Below are positions 8,639-16,732 of a DNA stretch of 64,000 nucleotides, piece after piece (within the stretch, counting starts at the first letter, position 1; every line of letters begins with the position of its first letter). The stretch comes from Lacticaseibacillus brantae DSM 23927 (GTDB lineage Bacteria; Bacillota; Bacilli; Lactobacillales; Lactobacillaceae). Under the pieces are notes generated by a model. That model saw only the letters and a list, made by a program, of their open reading frames with translations, was not told the DNA's origin and made no database searches. Position numbers and translations under genes: made by a program. The stretch lies in NCBI RefSeq assembly GCF_001436115.1, contig NZ_AYZQ01000003.1:186001-250000 (forward strand). The letters are read 5' to 3'.

Positions 8639-9046
8639 ATGGCAACATTAACGCCAGAAATGCAAAAGATGATTGGTGAGCAACTGAATTTCCTCGCCAC
8701 CGTTGACGAAGACGGCAATCCGCAAGTAGGACCGAAAGGCACCATGCGGGTTTTTGATGAGACCCATTTGATTTACAACGAAGAGACCGGCAAACAGGCA
8801 TGGCATAATTTGCACCAGAATGGTAAGGCAGCCGTGGCCGTTGTGGATCGACCAGCCTTAAAAGGCTTTCGGTTTGAGGGCACGGTTGAGTTCCACGATG
8901 AGGACCAAATTTTTAAAGACGCGCAGGCATTTGCTGAAGCGCGTCACTTACCTGATGCTATTGCGGCTGTGGTCATTAAAGTGGAACGCATTTATAAGTT
9001 AGACGCAGGCGCCCAAGCAGGTGATTTGATTGAAGCAGACCATTAG
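8639..9046 (+). CDS. Pyridoxamine 5'-phosphate oxidase-like protein
   Basis: 135-residue split-barrel flavin-binding protein of the PNPOx-like superfamily. The typical start LNFLATVDEDGNPQVGPKGTMRV corresponds to the first barrel strands and the FMN contact region. It is too short for a true PdxH, so an FMN- or F420-type general oxidoreductase is more likely. RBS AAAGGGGAG precedes the ATG. Monocistronic. Confidence 0.8.
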   Translation: MATLTPEMQKMIGEQLNFLATVDEDGNPQVGPKGTMRVFDETHLIYNEETGKQAWHNLHQNGKAAVAVVDRPALKGFRFEGTVEFHDEDQIFKDAQAFAEARHLPDAIAAVVIKVERIYKLDAGAQAGDLIEADH

Positions 9047-9138
9047 CTAACCGCGAAATATCACCGCTGAAGTCTCGAAACGAGATAAAATGTCAAGTCG
9101 GTGGTATATTTGCCTCAAATACATGAGGAGGCGCCGAG

Positions 9139-9777
9139 ATGGCATTTTTATTCGATTGGTCAGAGATGGAAACGGACGAGTACACAACTGATACACAGAA
9201 CGGCTCGGTCGTGCAATTGGGTGAACGCAACTACATCATGCTAAGTGGATCAGGCGATGAACAGTCTGATCAATTCATGCAAGATGCGGCAGCGATGTTA
9301 ACTTTGGGTCAATTTATGACAGAAGCACCGGATCACGGCATTGAGATTGAGGGTTTCCGGAACTATAATCACTACCCACTCAATGTCAGTTGGCATGGTG
9401 ACTTCACGAGTCCCCATAAAGATTACGAGATGCTGATGAAGCACCCTAACTTTATGCCGAAGGCGGCTGTTGATGCGGCCATCGAACAGCTCGGCGCAAC
9501 AAATCCGATTATTAAGAAAATTCATTACGGCCGCTTCGAAGAAGGCCTTGAAGCTCAGATTGGACATGTGGGTCTCATTAACCAAGCCACGATTGATATG
9601 TTGAAGCACTTTATTGAGAGCACGCCTTTTGAGATTGATACCACTGACACCGCGCACCGAGAATTGTATCTGAATGATATCACCAAGGCCCCACGGGATC
9701 AGTGGCAAACGATTCTGCGTCAACGGGTTGTTGGCAAGGGGTCAGCTGGCGATCGCTATCCGATTATCTTCAACTAA
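9139..9777 (+). CDS. GyrI-like domain protein
   Basis: 212-residue soluble protein with the pattern of GyrI-like small-molecule-binding proteins: an N-terminal strand region (QLGERNYIMLSGSGD), then IGHVGLINQATIDMLKHFI and the late motif HRELYLNDITKAPRDQWQTILRQRV, which corresponds to the conserved HREIYLSD...LKTVLR segment of the family. These proteins are SOUL/BmrC-like binding domains with hydrophobic pockets and usually no attached DNA-binding domain. The ligand is unknown. RBS GAGGAGGCG precedes ATG 9139; a bidirectional terminator follows. Confidence 0.75.
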   Translation: MAFLFDWSEMETDEYTTDTQNGSVVQLGERNYIMLSGSGDEQSDQFMQDAAAMLTLGQFMTEAPDHGIEIEGFRNYNHYPLNVSWHGDFTSPHKDYEMLMKHPNFMPKAAVDAAIEQLGATNPIIKKIHYGRFEEGLEAQIGHVGLINQATIDMLKHFIESTPFEIDTTDTAHRELYLNDITKAPRDQWQTILRQRVVGKGSAGDRYPIIFN

Positions 9778-9813
9778 AACCAGGTGCGACAAAAGACAGT
9801 TTGTTCAGAAACT

Positions 9814-9857
9814 AAAAAGGAGTTGTGACAAAACATAGTTTTGTCACAACTCCTTTT
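9814..9857. terminator. Long bidirectional terminator
   Basis: Perfect arms of about 19 bases (AAAGGAGTTGTGACAAAAC and its complement) around a short loop, with A and T runs at the ends. Shared by the GyrI-like gene and gatD. Confidence 0.9.
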
Positions 9858-9858
9858 C

Positions 9859-10551
9859 TTATGCTTGCGCTGGAGTAGCCAAGCGCGCGTTATGATTGTC
9901 AATAATCATTTTCGCTACGGCTTTTGCGATGTTTTCGTTCCGCAAGATTGGGCCATGGGCATAGCTACCAATGACGCCCTTGTACCGCATGCCTTCCACG
10001 CCGTCGTCGGGATTGTTGCCATAACCCTGAATCATTTTGCCGAGGGGTTTCAGTTTATCTTTATCATCGAAGTAGGTGCGACCGCTATGGTTTTCGAAGG
10101 CCTTGACCGGGCCGAATTCTGTTTCGAATTCAGTGTCGCCAATCATGCGACTATCAGGTTTGAAGACGGTATGCAGTGGCAGGATGCCCAGTCCATCAAT
10201 GACGGTTCCGTCAATCATCTTGTAGTAGCTGCCAAGTAACTGATAGCCACCACAGATGGCCAACATTGGCTTGCCAGCTTCAATGTAGTCTTTCATGGTG
10301 CTTTGATGCCGTAGTAAGTCCTTTGCGACCACGGTTTGCTCATAATCTTGGCCACCGCCAAAGAAGAGAAAATCGTAATCGTTCGCATCAAACTTGGCGT
10401 CCAGGCTGACATTGTCCACTTGGACTTCATAGCCGTCCTTATTGAGTAAATAGCGGAGGATCTTCACGTCGCCGCTATCCCCGTAAGTGTTCATCAGGTC
10501 CTCATAGAGGTAGGCAATCTTGATTAATTTATCATCAGCCACTGTCGTCAT
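9859..10551 (-). CDS. gatD: Lipid II isoglutaminyl synthase, glutaminase subunit GatD
   Basis: 230-residue class I glutamine amidotransferase of the CobB/CobQ-like GatD group. It releases ammonia from glutamine for MurT, which amidates the alpha-carboxyl of D-Glu in lipid II. Catalytic Cys100 sits in LAICGGYQLLG and the catalytic His199 in SYAHGPIL, matching Cys94 and His189 of the staphylococcal protein in context. Length is normal. The usual partner murT is not in this window; in many Firmicutes the two genes are adjacent. RBS AAAGGAG is close to ATG 10551. It is divergent from rsmG. Confidence 0.85.
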   Translation of the reverse strand: MTTVADDKLIKIAYLYEDLMNTYGDSGDVKILRYLLNKDGYEVQVDNVSLDAKFDANDYDFLFFGGGQDYEQTVVAKDLLRHQSTMKDYIEAGKPMLAICGGYQLLGSYYKMIDGTVIDGLGILPLHTVFKPDSRMIGDTEFETEFGPVKAFENHSGRTYFDDKDKLKPLGKMIQGYGNNPDDGVEGMRYKGVIGSYAHGPILRNENIAKAVAKMIIDNHNARLATPAQA

Positions 10552-10639
10552 CGCTCCTTTTGTATTTTGGCTTAATATAGCACAGCTGCGGGTAAAATAC
10601 CATGCTTGAGGCAGTCAAGACCGCCAGCATGGCCGTCGG

Positions 10640-10655
10640 TGTTCCACGTGAAACA
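10640..10655. promoter_or_regulatory. parS centromere site
   Basis: TGTTCCACGTGAAACA matches the Firmicutes ParB-binding consensus TGTTNCACGTGAAACA at every position. It lies between gatD and rsmG, 2.5 kb from parB, where ParB/Spo0J would nucleate and spread. Confidence 0.9.
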
Positions 10656-10670
10656 AAGCGGTAAATTGGC

Positions 10671-10699
10671 TTGTACATAAAAGTAGTGTAAGTTAGAAT
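10671..10699 (+). promoter_or_regulatory. Promoter of the rsmG-noc-parAB operon
   Basis: TTGTAC at 10671-10676 and TAGAAT at 10694-10699, 17 bases apart, 60 bases before the rsmG start and just downstream of parS. Confidence 0.65.
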
Positions 10700-10708
10700 G
10701 AAAAGGTA

Positions 10709-10730
10709 CGTGAAACAAGGTTGTTTCACG
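10709..10730. repeat. Inverted pair of parS half-sites in the rsmG leader
   Basis: Arms CGTGAAACA (10709-10717) and TGTTTCACG (10722-10730) flank AGGT. Each arm equals half of parS, but the order is inside out, so this is a 9-bp hairpin in the mRNA leader rather than a standard site. Confidence 0.7.
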
Positions 10731-10758
10731 ATTTTAGGCAGAGATAATGGAGGCCACA

Positions 10759-11490
10759 ATGAATCCAGAAGCTTTCCAAGCGGCCCTGGCAGCGGTTGGT
10801 ATCAACTTAACCGCTGATCAAATGCAGCAATTTCATCTTTACTATACTTATCTCGTTGAAGAAAACGAGAAAATGAACCTGACCGGTATTACGGCTGAGC
10901 CAGAAGTTTACTTAAAACATTTCTATGATTCCCTGACCCTAGCGCTAGAAGTACCAGCTTTGCAGACTGAAGCATTATCCTTGTGCGATGTTGGCTCCGG
11001 AGCTGGGTTCCCATCAATTCCGCTCAAGATTGCTTTTCCTCAACTAAGCATCACGATTGTGGATTCCCTCAATAAGCGGATTGGGTTCTTATCCCGTTTA
11101 GTCGCTCAATTGAATCTGGAAGGCGTGGCGCTATACCATGACCGTGCGGAAACGTTCGGCGGTAAACGCAGTGTCCACCGGGAAAACTTTGACTTAGTCA
11201 CTGCTCGGGCGGTAGCACCACTGAATGTCTTAGCTGAACTGTGCTTACCGCTGGTTAAATTACATGGTCAGTTTGTCGCGATGAAAGCTGCGCAAACCGA
11301 CCAAGAATTGACTGAAGCTGAGCCAGCACTGATGCAATTAGGTGGTAAGTTGGCCGCAGACAAACAAGTTGTGCTGCCAGGTCTGACAGACGCGCGCCAC
11401 TTGTTGATTATTGATAAGGTGAAGGCCACACCGGCCCGTTTCCCGCGGAAGCCAGGGACGCCAAGTAAACAACCATTAGGAGGCCAATGA
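10759..11490 (+). CDS. rsmG: 16S rRNA (guanine527-N7)-methyltransferase RsmG (GidB)
   Basis: 243-residue SAM-dependent methyltransferase that makes m7G527 in the 530 loop of 16S rRNA. The SAM motif [19 protein letters not shown] and the characteristic early [10 protein letters not shown] are visible; the length is normal. Start: ATG 10759 follows GGAGG by 5 bases; ATG 10747 overlaps the ribosome site. First gene of the rsmG-noc-parA-parB operon; its stop overlaps the start of noc. Loss of this enzyme gives low-level streptomycin resistance in other bacteria. Confidence 0.95.
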   Translation: MNPEAFQAALAAVGINLTADQMQQFHLYYTYLVEENEKMNLTGITAEPEVYLKHFYDSLTLALEVPALQTEALSLCDVGSGAGFPSIPLKIAFPQLSITIVDSLNKRIGFLSRLVAQLNLEGVALYHDRAETFGGKRSVHRENFDLVTARAVAPLNVLAELCLPLVKLHGQFVAMKAAQTDQELTEAEPALMQLGGKLAADKQVVLPGLTDARHLLIIDKVKATPARFPRKPGTPSKQPLGGQ

Positions 11491-12374
11491 TGGCATTATT
11501 TTTCAATCGAAAAAAAGAAGAGGTTCCTGATAAGACAGTCGTTCGAGACGTGCCTCTGCATCAAATTGTGCCGAACCGTTTCCAACCGCGGAAGGTTTTC
11601 GCACAAGGCGCAATCGACGACTTAGCCCAGACTATTAAAGAGCACGGTTTACTCCAACCTATTGTGTTACGGGAATATGAACCCGAGCATTATGAAATTA
11701 TTGCCGGTGAACGGCGTTTCCGGGCGATGCAAACGTTGAATTTCGAAACGGCGCCAGCAATTGTCCAGAAGATGTCTGATTCTGAATCAGCATCCATGGC
11801 TCTGATTGAAAATCTGCAACGGGAAGGGTTAACGGCGATTGAAGAGGCTCAAGCCTACGCCGATTTGATGAGTCTTAATCATATTACCCAAAGTGCTTTA
11901 GCTGAACAGATGGGGAAGAGCCAGTCCTTTATTGCGAATAAATTACGGCTTTTGAAACTATCAGAGCCCGCCCAGAATGCCATTTTGAACAATGAAATTA
12001 GCGAACGCCACGGCCGGGAATTGTTGAAGTTGGACGATTATCATCAACAATTGATGCTCCACCGGATTATGGCTGAGGGTTTAACCGTTAAAGAAACCTA
12101 TGCGGCCGTCACTGAGATTGTCGATCCGCAACCTGAGGTCCAAGCAGCCCCTGATGAGGAAGAAGTCAAGCCGACGACTCCGAAAGCAAAGCCAGCTAAA
12201 AAGGCCAAAAGCAAAGCGAAGAGTCTTGGTGGCCAAGATCCACGCTTGGCCATTAACACGATTCGGCAGTCGCTCAGTATGGTTGAACAATCTGGGATGA
12301 CCATTACTTCTCGTGAAGAAGAGGACAAAGATGTTTATCGTTTTGTCATCGAAATCCCAAAGACGGAGGACTAG
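11490..12374 (+). CDS. noc: Nucleoid occlusion protein Noc (ParB family)
   Basis: 294-residue ParB-family CTPase/DNA-binding protein. The N-terminal basic amphipathic helix (ALFFNRKKEE) matches the membrane-targeting helix of Noc. Then come the ParB motif GERRFRAMQ, ALIENLQREGLTAIEEAQAY, and the helix-turn-helix around LAEQMGKSQSFIANKLRLL. An Ala/Lys/Pro-rich linker leads to the C-terminal dimer domain. Noc blocks division over the nucleoid. ATG 11490 has better spacing from AGGAGG than ATG 11487 and overlaps the rsmG stop. The membrane helix and gene order rsmG-noc-parA argue against a second Spo0J. Confidence 0.9.
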   Translation: MALFFNRKKEEVPDKTVVRDVPLHQIVPNRFQPRKVFAQGAIDDLAQTIKEHGLLQPIVLREYEPEHYEIIAGERRFRAMQTLNFETAPAIVQKMSDSESASMALIENLQREGLTAIEEAQAYADLMSLNHITQSALAEQMGKSQSFIANKLRLLKLSEPAQNAILNNEISERHGRELLKLDDYHQQLMLHRIMAEGLTVKETYAAVTEIVDPQPEVQAAPDEEEVKPTTPKAKPAKKAKSKAKSLGGQDPRLAINTIRQSLSMVEQSGMTITSREEEDKDVYRFVIEIPKTED

Positions 12375-12379
12375 CCCTA

Positions 12380-13147
12380 ATGGCACATGTAATTGCAATT
12401 GCAAATCAAAAAGGCGGCGTGGGTAAAACAACAACAACCATCAATTTGGGTGCTTGCCTCGCCAGTATGGGAAAACGCGTCTTAATCATTGACGCCGATG
12501 CGCAGGGAAATGCGACCAGTGGGCTCGGCATTCAAAAGGCCCAGGTTGAACAAGATATTTATGACTTATTGGTCAACGAAGTGCCAATTCAAGACACCAT
12601 TCTGCACACCAAAAACGAGAATTTGGATATCGTGCCGGCAACCATTCAATTGGCCGGGGCTGAAATTGAATTAACCAGCCAAATGGCCCGTGAAATGCGA
12701 CTGAAGCTGGGGTTAGAACCTGTTCAAGATGATTATGATTATGTGTTAGTTGACTGCCCACCTTCATTAGGTCAGCTTTCGATTAACGCCTTTACCGCCA
12801 GTGATTCGATTCTGATTCCCGTTCAAAGTGAATACTATGCGCTGGAAGGCTTGAGCCAATTGCTCAATACAATTCGACTCGTGCAGAAGCACTTCAATCC
12901 AAACCTGAGCATTGAAGGGGTCTTGTTGACCATGTATGATGCTCGGACGAATTTGGGCGCGCAAGTGATTAATGAAGTGCAGTCGTATTTTGGTGACAAA
13001 GTGTATGCGACCATCATTCCGCGGATTACGCGCTTAGCTGAAGCCCCAAGCTATGGGCAACCAATCATTGATTATGATCCAAAGTCTCGTGGCGCTGAAG
13101 TTTACCAAGATTTGGCCAAGGAGGTCCTCGAAGCTCATGGCAAATAA
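12380..13147 (+). CDS. parA: Chromosome partitioning ATPase ParA (Soj)
   Basis: 255-residue deviant Walker A ATPase. KGGVGKTT (residues 11-18) is the deviant P-loop with the signature lysine, DADAQGNATSGLG is the A' motif, and VDCPPSLG is Walker B. ParA is a DNA-binding dimer in the ATP form; it moves origins and regulates DnaA in Bacillus. RBS AAGACGGAGGA lies in the noc 3' end, 5 bases separate the two genes, and the 3' end overlaps parB. Confidence 0.95.
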   Translation: MAHVIAIANQKGGVGKTTTTINLGACLASMGKRVLIIDADAQGNATSGLGIQKAQVEQDIYDLLVNEVPIQDTILHTKNENLDIVPATIQLAGAEIELTSQMAREMRLKLGLEPVQDDYDYVLVDCPPSLGQLSINAFTASDSILIPVQSEYYALEGLSQLLNTIRLVQKHFNPNLSIEGVLLTMYDARTNLGAQVINEVQSYFGDKVYATIIPRITRLAEAPSYGQPIIDYDPKSRGAEVYQDLAKEVLEAHGK

Positions 13148-14006
13148 GAATAATAAAGGGCTTGGTCGGGGCATTGATGCCATTTTCTCCGACTTTGAAA
13201 GCCCAGCAGTCGCAACCGATAATGTTGAATCATTGCCTTTGGCCGATATTCGGCCTAACCCTTATCAGCCGCGCAAGACGTTTGACGAAGCAGCACTGGC
13301 TGAATTGAGTGCTTCGATTAAACAAAGCGGCGTCTTTCAACCCATCATTGTCCGCAAAAGTGTGAACGGCTATGAAATCATCACCGGTGAACGCCGGTTT
13401 CGGGCTTCAAAGCTAGCCGGTAAGGACACAATTCCGGCCATTGTGCGTGACTTCGATGAGGCAGCCATGATGGAAGTTGCAGTTCTTGAGAACTTGCAAC
13501 GTGAAGACTTGACTGCCTTGGAAGAAGCGCAGGCCTATGATACGCTGATTAAGCGGCTGCATTTGACCCAAGCTGAGGTGGCTGATCGCCTCGGCAAAAG
13601 TCGGCCCTATATCGCCAATTATTTGCGGTTGTTGACCCTGCCTAACGAAGTGAAACAACTTTTGGATCAAGGCAAACTCGCCATGGGTCAGGCTCGGACG
13701 TTATTGTCCTTAAAAGACAAATCGCGTCTGGTGGCAGTGGCGAAACGCACAGTTAAAGAACAATTGACCGTGCGTCAATTGGAGCAGCTCATCAATCAGT
13801 TGAACCATGCCGCAAAGAAACCAGCGGCCAAACAAACCCCAAAATCACCTTACTTACGGGCCAGCGAGAACCAACTTGGCGATCGCTTTGGCACCAAGGT
13901 GAATATTGCGGCTAACCGGAAAGGCCAGGGCAAAATCGAAATTGATTTTGTTTCTGAGACTGATTTGAATCGGATTCTGGCTTTGTTAGATGTCAATATC
14001 GACTAA
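13137..14006 (+). CDS. parB: Chromosome partitioning protein ParB (Spo0J)
   Basis: 289-residue ParB CTPase. The start MANKNNKGLGRGIDAIF is the Soj-interacting N-terminus (conserved KGLGRGLDALF type), which fixes ATG 13137. Then follow GERRFRASK, VLENLQREDLTALEEAQAY, and a helix-turn-helix around VADRLGKSRPYIANYLRLL. The C-terminal ~40 residues form the dimer domain. It binds parS, with one perfect site at 10640. The gene overlaps parA by 11 bases. The sequence is clearly paralogous to noc two genes upstream. Confidence 0.95.
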   Translation: MANKNNKGLGRGIDAIFSDFESPAVATDNVESLPLADIRPNPYQPRKTFDEAALAELSASIKQSGVFQPIIVRKSVNGYEIITGERRFRASKLAGKDTIPAIVRDFDEAAMMEVAVLENLQREDLTALEEAQAYDTLIKRLHLTQAEVADRLGKSRPYIANYLRLLTLPNEVKQLLDQGKLAMGQARTLLSLKDKSRLVAVAKRTVKEQLTVRQLEQLINQLNHAAKKPAAKQTPKSPYLRASENQLGDRFGTKVNIAANRKGQGKIEIDFVSETDLNRILALLDVNID

Positions 14007-14019
14007 CGGAGGTATTGTG

Positions 14020-14199
14020 ATGTACGAATTACATGATATGGTCCAAATGAAAAAGCCCCATGCCTGCGGGACCAATCGCTTTGAAATTATTCGCTTAGGC
14101 ATGGATATTAAAATCAAATGCACTGGTTGCGGCCACATTGTTATGATGCCCCGCGGTGAGTTTGATAAAAAATTGAAAAAAGTTTTAGAGCGCGAGTAA
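14020..14199 (+). CDS. DUF951 protein
   Basis: 59-residue small basic protein of the DUF951 family, which is nearly always found between parB and ychF in Firmicutes. Cysteines in HACG and CTGCGH suggest a single zinc knuckle, and the segment KCTGCGHIVMMPR is the family signature. A nucleic-acid role is presumed but unproven. GGAGG lies 7 bases before ATG 14020. The last codons (ERE) coincide with the left end word of the hairpin repeat described at 14188. Confidence 0.85.
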   Translation: MYELHDMVQMKKPHACGTNRFEIIRLGMDIKIKCTGCGHIVMMPRGEFDKKLKKVLERE

Positions 14200-14302
14200 G
14201 CACGGGAATCATCGAGTACCAACACAGGCCCGAAAAATCGACGGGTTAGGTCGATTGCGGGACAAGTTGGACGGAGATGATTGTGCTTGCAAGCGCGTTT
14301 AG
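14188..14302. repeat. Intergenic hairpin element, copy 1
   Basis: Starts with AGAGCGCGAG inside the end of the DUF951 gene and ends with GCGCGTTTAG. Between them, 14200-14286 folds into one long imperfect hairpin with paired blocks GCAC/GTGC, AATCATC/GATGATT, CCAAC/GTTGG, CCCG/CGGG and AATCGAC/GTCGATT, interrupted by small internal loops. The same end words flank a different long hairpin at 42159-42294. Could be a structured RNA in the parB-ychF leader or a small palindromic repeat. Confidence 0.6.
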
Positions 14303-14357
14303 GTGAGACAGCCTATTCTCAGCACAACCAATAAAAAAACAGAAAGAGTGGACTTAC

Positions 14358-15458
14358 ATGGCTTTAACAGCAGGTATCGTGGGGTTACCCAACGTCGGGA
14401 AATCAACCCTTTTTAACGCAATTACGAAGGCGGGCGCTGAAATGGCGAACTATCCCTTCGCCACAATTGATCCAAACGTCGGTATGGTTGAAGTGCCCGA
14501 CGCTCGTTTAGCTCGGATTGATGAACTCATTCCTGCTAAGAAAATCATTCCTACCACATTCGAATTTACCGACATTGCCGGAATCGTGAAGGGGGCTTCA
14601 AAGGGTGAAGGTCTAGGAAACAAGTTCCTGGAAAACATTCGCCAAGTGGATGCCATTGTCCATGTTGTGCGTGCCTTTGATGACGATGAAATCACCAGTG
14701 TCACCGGCAAAGTTGATCCATTAGATGACATCGAAACCATCAATTTAGAGTTGAGCCTGGCTGATTTGGATAGCGTCAACAAGCGCTATGCTCGCGTTGA
14801 AAAGATTGCGCGGACCAAGGATAAAGAAGCTGAAGCAGAATTTGCCGTCCTGCAAAAGATTAAGCCCGTCCTTGATGAAGGCGGCGCTGTTCGGAGTATT
14901 GATCTCGACAAGGATGAACAAAAGATTGTCAAAGGTCTGTTCTTATTAACCAGCAAGCCTGTTTTATATGTGGCTAATATTGCAGAAGACGACATGGCTG
15001 ACCCAGATGCCTCACCATACGTTAAGCTCATTGAAGACTACGCAGCCAAAGAAGGCGCTGAAGTGATTGCTGTCTCAGCCCGGACAGAAGAAGAAATTGC
15101 TGAACTCGATGACGCTGACAAAGCTGACTTCTTAGCTGCTGAAGGGGTGTCCGAATCTGGTTTGGACAAGTTGATTAAGGCCAGCTATCACTTGTTGGGA
15201 CTGGCGACCTTCTTCACTGCTGGTGGCAAGGAAACGAAGGCCTGGACGTTCAAACGTGGCATGAAAGCACCACAAGTGGCCGGGATTATTCATTCAGATT
15301 TCGAACGCGGATTTATTCGGGCCGAAACCATGTCCTTTGCTGATCTCGACAAATATGGCAGTGTGGCAGCTGTCAAAGAAGCCGGCCGTTACCGGTCTGA
15401 AGGTAAAGAATACGAAGTGGAAGATGGCGACATCATCGAATTCCGCTTTAATGTCTAG
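14358..15458 (+). CDS. ychF: Redox-regulated ATPase YchF
   Basis: 366-residue Obg-family P-loop protein that binds ATP rather than GTP. G1 is GLPNVGKST (residues 8-16); the switch I/II region reads [13 protein letters not shown] and [10 protein letters not shown]. The NKxD box is replaced by NIAED, as in YchF, which explains adenine preference. A C-terminal TGS domain ends [11 protein letters not shown]. YchF associates with ribosomes and dampens oxidative-stress responses. It sits behind parB/DUF951 as in other Firmicutes and is separated from them by the hairpin element. Confidence 0.95.
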   Translation: MALTAGIVGLPNVGKSTLFNAITKAGAEMANYPFATIDPNVGMVEVPDARLARIDELIPAKKIIPTTFEFTDIAGIVKGASKGEGLGNKFLENIRQVDAIVHVVRAFDDDEITSVTGKVDPLDDIETINLELSLADLDSVNKRYARVEKIARTKDKEAEAEFAVLQKIKPVLDEGGAVRSIDLDKDEQKIVKGLFLLTSKPVLYVANIAEDDMADPDASPYVKLIEDYAAKEGAEVIAVSARTEEEIAELDDADKADFLAAEGVSESGLDKLIKASYHLLGLATFFTAGGKETKAWTFKRGMKAPQVAGIIHSDFERGFIRAETMSFADLDKYGSVAAVKEAGRYRSEGKEYEVEDGDIIEFRFNV

Positions 15459-15472
15459 AGGAGGAACGATTT

Positions 15473-16150
15473 TTGGCTGAAACAGAAACTACCGACAACC
15501 AACCGACCGTCGATGTTGAGGCGTTGATTGGTCAATTAAGTAAGAAAAATGATGATTATATTTTCAAGTTCCGCCGGGAATTGAACGACCATGCCATTCC
15601 TGAAGCACAACAACAAACCATTTTGGCAGAAATGTTACCAGAGATGCTGGCCGCCCAGAAGCAAGGTAAGCCAGCCACTCAATTATATGGGCCGGTCACG
15701 GTCAAAGTAGAAAGTATCCTCAATGCGCCCAAGCCAGTGAAGAAACAGCCATATTGGCTGGTAGCGACTGACATGTCACTGTTCTTCTTGAGTTTGTTTG
15801 CCCTGGTGTACGGGGTGGGGGCATACTTCAATCCCAAGTCCGTCACCGGTGCCGGGGGCTTAGTGCCAATGCTGCTGATGGCGTTGATGGCTGGGTTCGT
15901 CTTCAGTTACTACAATGAATGGACCCGTTCACCTAAAGATCAACGGCGGCCAATGTGGCAGATTCTGATTGGCGCGATGTTGATTATCCTGCTGTTCTCC
16001 TTGCTCTCAAGTACCGTTGGGCAGATCAAGAGTCCTGTGACGAGCGCGATGAGCTGGATTGCGGATGCCGTCCTTGCGGCAGTTGCTTACGGGGCCCATT
16101 GGTTGCTCAAACGCCAATACGGCCTGCGTGGCGTTTTCAGCCCACAATAA
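15473..16150 (+). CDS. DUF1129 membrane protein
   Basis: 225-residue protein of the DUF1129 family: a soluble N-terminal helical part (about residues 1-95, ending in a Pro/Lys-rich linker) and four hydrophobic segments (about 100-120, 126-148, 162-182, 190-210). It starts at TTG 15473, 8 bases after GGAGG, which is the only reasonable start. It is 14 bases downstream of ychF and probably cotranscribed; this adjacency is common in lactobacilli. Function unknown. Confidence 0.8.
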   Translation: MAETETTDNQPTVDVEALIGQLSKKNDDYIFKFRRELNDHAIPEAQQQTILAEMLPEMLAAQKQGKPATQLYGPVTVKVESILNAPKPVKKQPYWLVATDMSLFFLSLFALVYGVGAYFNPKSVTGAGGLVPMLLMALMAGFVFSYYNEWTRSPKDQRRPMWQILIGAMLIILLFSLLSSTVGQIKSPVTSAMSWIADAVLAAVAYGAHWLLKRQYGLRGVFSPQ

Positions 16151-16152
16151 CC

Positions 16153-16181
16153 AAAAAAATCCGCCATGCGCGGATTTTTTT
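16153..16181 (+). terminator. Terminator of the ychF operon
   Basis: Short hairpin AAAAATCCG/CGGATTTTT with long A and T runs, 2 bases after the DUF1129 stop. Confidence 0.75.
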
Positions 16182-16299
16182 ATTGGTCTAGTCGCAAAGT
16201 GACATTTTTGTTAGGGGTTGTTTGATTGACAGGGGAAGCGACTGGACCTATGCTGACGGTATCAAATAATGATTGGTATGGAAATCGAGGGCGAAAAAT

Positions 16300-16476
16300 A
16301 TGTGGAAGGTATATTTCTTTGCAGTACTGGCATTGGTGTTGGTGGGCTTTGCCATCGCTAGCTTTGTTGGTCACAATTATTGGCAAGCGGCAGGTGAATT
16401 AGTTGTCGGCCTGCTTGGGGCTTTTGTCGCCTTTGGCACGTATCATGACCAAAAGGCCAGTGCCAACAAACGCTAA
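16300..16476 (+). CDS. Small membrane protein, 58 aa
   Basis: 58 residues with two hydrophobic helices (about 4-24 and 30-50) and a short basic tail (DQKASANKR). ATG 16300 follows GAGGGCG by 6 bases. First of three tandem tiny membrane-protein genes spaced by 5 to 20 bases. No family recognised. Confidence 0.6.
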   Translation: MWKVYFFAVLALVLVGFAIASFVGHNYWQAAGELVVGLLGAFVAFGTYHDQKASANKR

Positions 16477-16496
16477 CGTGATTGGAGGTGAGAAGG

Positions 16497-16727
16497 ATGC
16501 TTGATCTCTTACTTTCGCCTTATCTCGAGAATCCAAAGAAGTCCAAGTTCCGCAGATTTTTGTGGCTTGTGCCGTTTTATCTGTTCGCTGGTTTTTGGAT
16601 TTGGTTGATTGTGGGGATGTGGCCGCTGCGCTTGAGCTTGCTGCTTATTTTGCTCCTGGCCACCGCTGTCCCACTTGGTTATGCACTGTATTACACGCGG
16701 GTGATCTTCTTTCCTAAAAAGGAGTGA
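16497..16727 (+). CDS. Small membrane protein, 76 aa
   Basis: 76 residues. A basic, amphipathic N-terminus (NPKKSKFRRF) precedes two hydrophobic helices (about 21-41 and 45-66), and the tail is basic (FFPKKE). ATG 16497 follows GGAGGTGAG; the upstream TTG at 16482 lies within the ribosome site. It overlaps nothing but is tightly spaced with both neighbours. No family recognised. Confidence 0.6.
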   Translation: MLDLLLSPYLENPKKSKFRRFLWLVPFYLFAGFWIWLIVGMWPLRLSLLLILLLATAVPLGYALYYTRVIFFPKKE

Positions 16728-16732
16728 GGGAC

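Noticed and set aside
9841-10239. Plus-strand frame of 132 codons opposite gatD
   Set aside because: Fully antisense to a gene with clear catalytic motifs; no ribosome site; low-complexity shadow product.
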